DNA of 14,161 nt from UBA5216 sp963924885. GTDB taxonomy: Bacteria; Pseudomonadota; Gammaproteobacteria; Burkholderiales; SG8-41. A program made the translations under genes and the position numbers. The notes under the pieces are model-generated. The model searched no databases, was not told the DNA's origin, and worked only from the letters and a program-made list of their open reading frames with translations. The stretch is taken from positions 1 through 14,161 of the forward strand of contig CAWUUY010000145.1 of NCBI GenBank assembly GCA_963924885.1. Direction: 5' to 3'. Shown one piece after another: positions 13,966-14,161 of the stretch (the stretch's first letter is position 1; each line of letters starts with the position of its first letter).

Positions 13966-14161
13966 GTGTCTGCCGTGTCTGAAATCCACTGGTGCAAGAT
14001 AACGTCCTCGGGCCTGCTGCAATTTGACGGCCCGGATGCGCAAGCCTTTCTGCAAGGCCAGCTCACCAGCAATGTCGCGGCGCTGACGGCCTCGAACATC
14101 CAGTATTCTGGTTATTGCACGCCGAAGGGCCGCTTGCTGGCCTGCCTGCTGCTGTGGCAGG
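13966..14161 (+). CDS. ygfZ: YgfZ/GcvT-fold folate-binding protein, 5' part only
   Basis: Sixty-five codons are visible before the right edge. The reading is VSAVSEIHWCKITSSGLLQF, then DGPDAQAFLQGQLTSNV (about residues 21-37) and QYSGYCTPKGRLLA, the characteristic opening of YgfZ-type proteins. In E. coli YgfZ is a folate-binding cytoplasmic protein that helps maintain some iron-sulfur enzymes, including tRNA-modifying MiaB. The diagnostic cysteine motif near the C-terminus (KGCYxGQE) lies outside the window, so a related GcvT-fold protein cannot be excluded. No ATG is in frame; GTG at 13966 or GTG at 13975 must be the start, with no clear Shine-Dalgarno for either. Confidence 0.85.
   Translation, partial: MSAVSEIHWCKITSSGLLQFDGPDAQAFLQGQLTSNVAALTASNIQYSGYCTPKGRLLACLLLWQ

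Noticed and set aside
1..14161. CRISPR array, tRNA, rRNA, integrase or transposase
   Set aside because: No regularly spaced repeats, no cloverleaf-like sequence with CCA or conserved loops, and no recombinase motifs were found in any frame.

Overview
The window looks like a stretch of chromosome from a Pseudomonadota bacterium. It is probably a gamma- or betaproteobacterium: GC-rich, with accA directly followed by tilS, a YgfZ/GcvT-fold gene, and an RND pump paired with a membrane fusion lipoprotein. No rRNA, tRNA, CRISPR array, transposase or phage gene is visible. Coding density is high and no gene-free stretch reaches 300 bases.

Left block (1-11055), all on the minus strand. In transcription order it contains: an MFS transporter; an exported protein with a methyltransferase fold; an RND-type membrane fusion lipoprotein; a broken RND pump gene; an exported dienelactone-hydrolase-type hydrolase; gamma-glutamyltranspeptidase (ggt); acetyl-CoA carboxyltransferase alpha (accA); tRNA(Ile)-lysidine synthetase (tilS); and the first 110 codons of an unidentified membrane-anchored protein. 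Gaps are short, and the hydrolase/ggt pair overlaps by ATGA, so much of the block may be co-transcribed. An inverted heptamer repeat separates ggt from accA.

Right block (11171-14161). A plus-strand NAD-binding dehydrogenase (DUF1932 type) is transcribed away from the MFS gene. A minus-strand gene follows in which a class III nucleotide cyclase domain has lost its middle and is joined to an FHA domain. Then, on the plus strand, come an NYN-LOTUS putative RNase, a small membrane protein and the start of a ygfZ-like gene.

Three things stand out. (1) A family of short AT-rich repeats occurs at least twice with near identity (5332-5368 and 9025-9061, 34 of 37 positions equal), with weaker copies at 3456-3495 (inside ggt) and 13861-13893, all in the same orientation. 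The two strong copies bracket the pump genes. They also form the 5' ends of two exported-protein genes, where they encode the same signal-peptide n-region (NKNKYL) but offer no ATG, GTG or TTG start; the hydrolase copy has a good Shine-Dalgarno 6 nt before an ATA codon. (2) The RND pump carries an amber stop, a one-base frameshift and a large in-frame deletion. (3) The cyclase-FHA gene also seems to have a large internal in-frame deletion. Real decay and assembly error cannot be told apart from the sequence alone.
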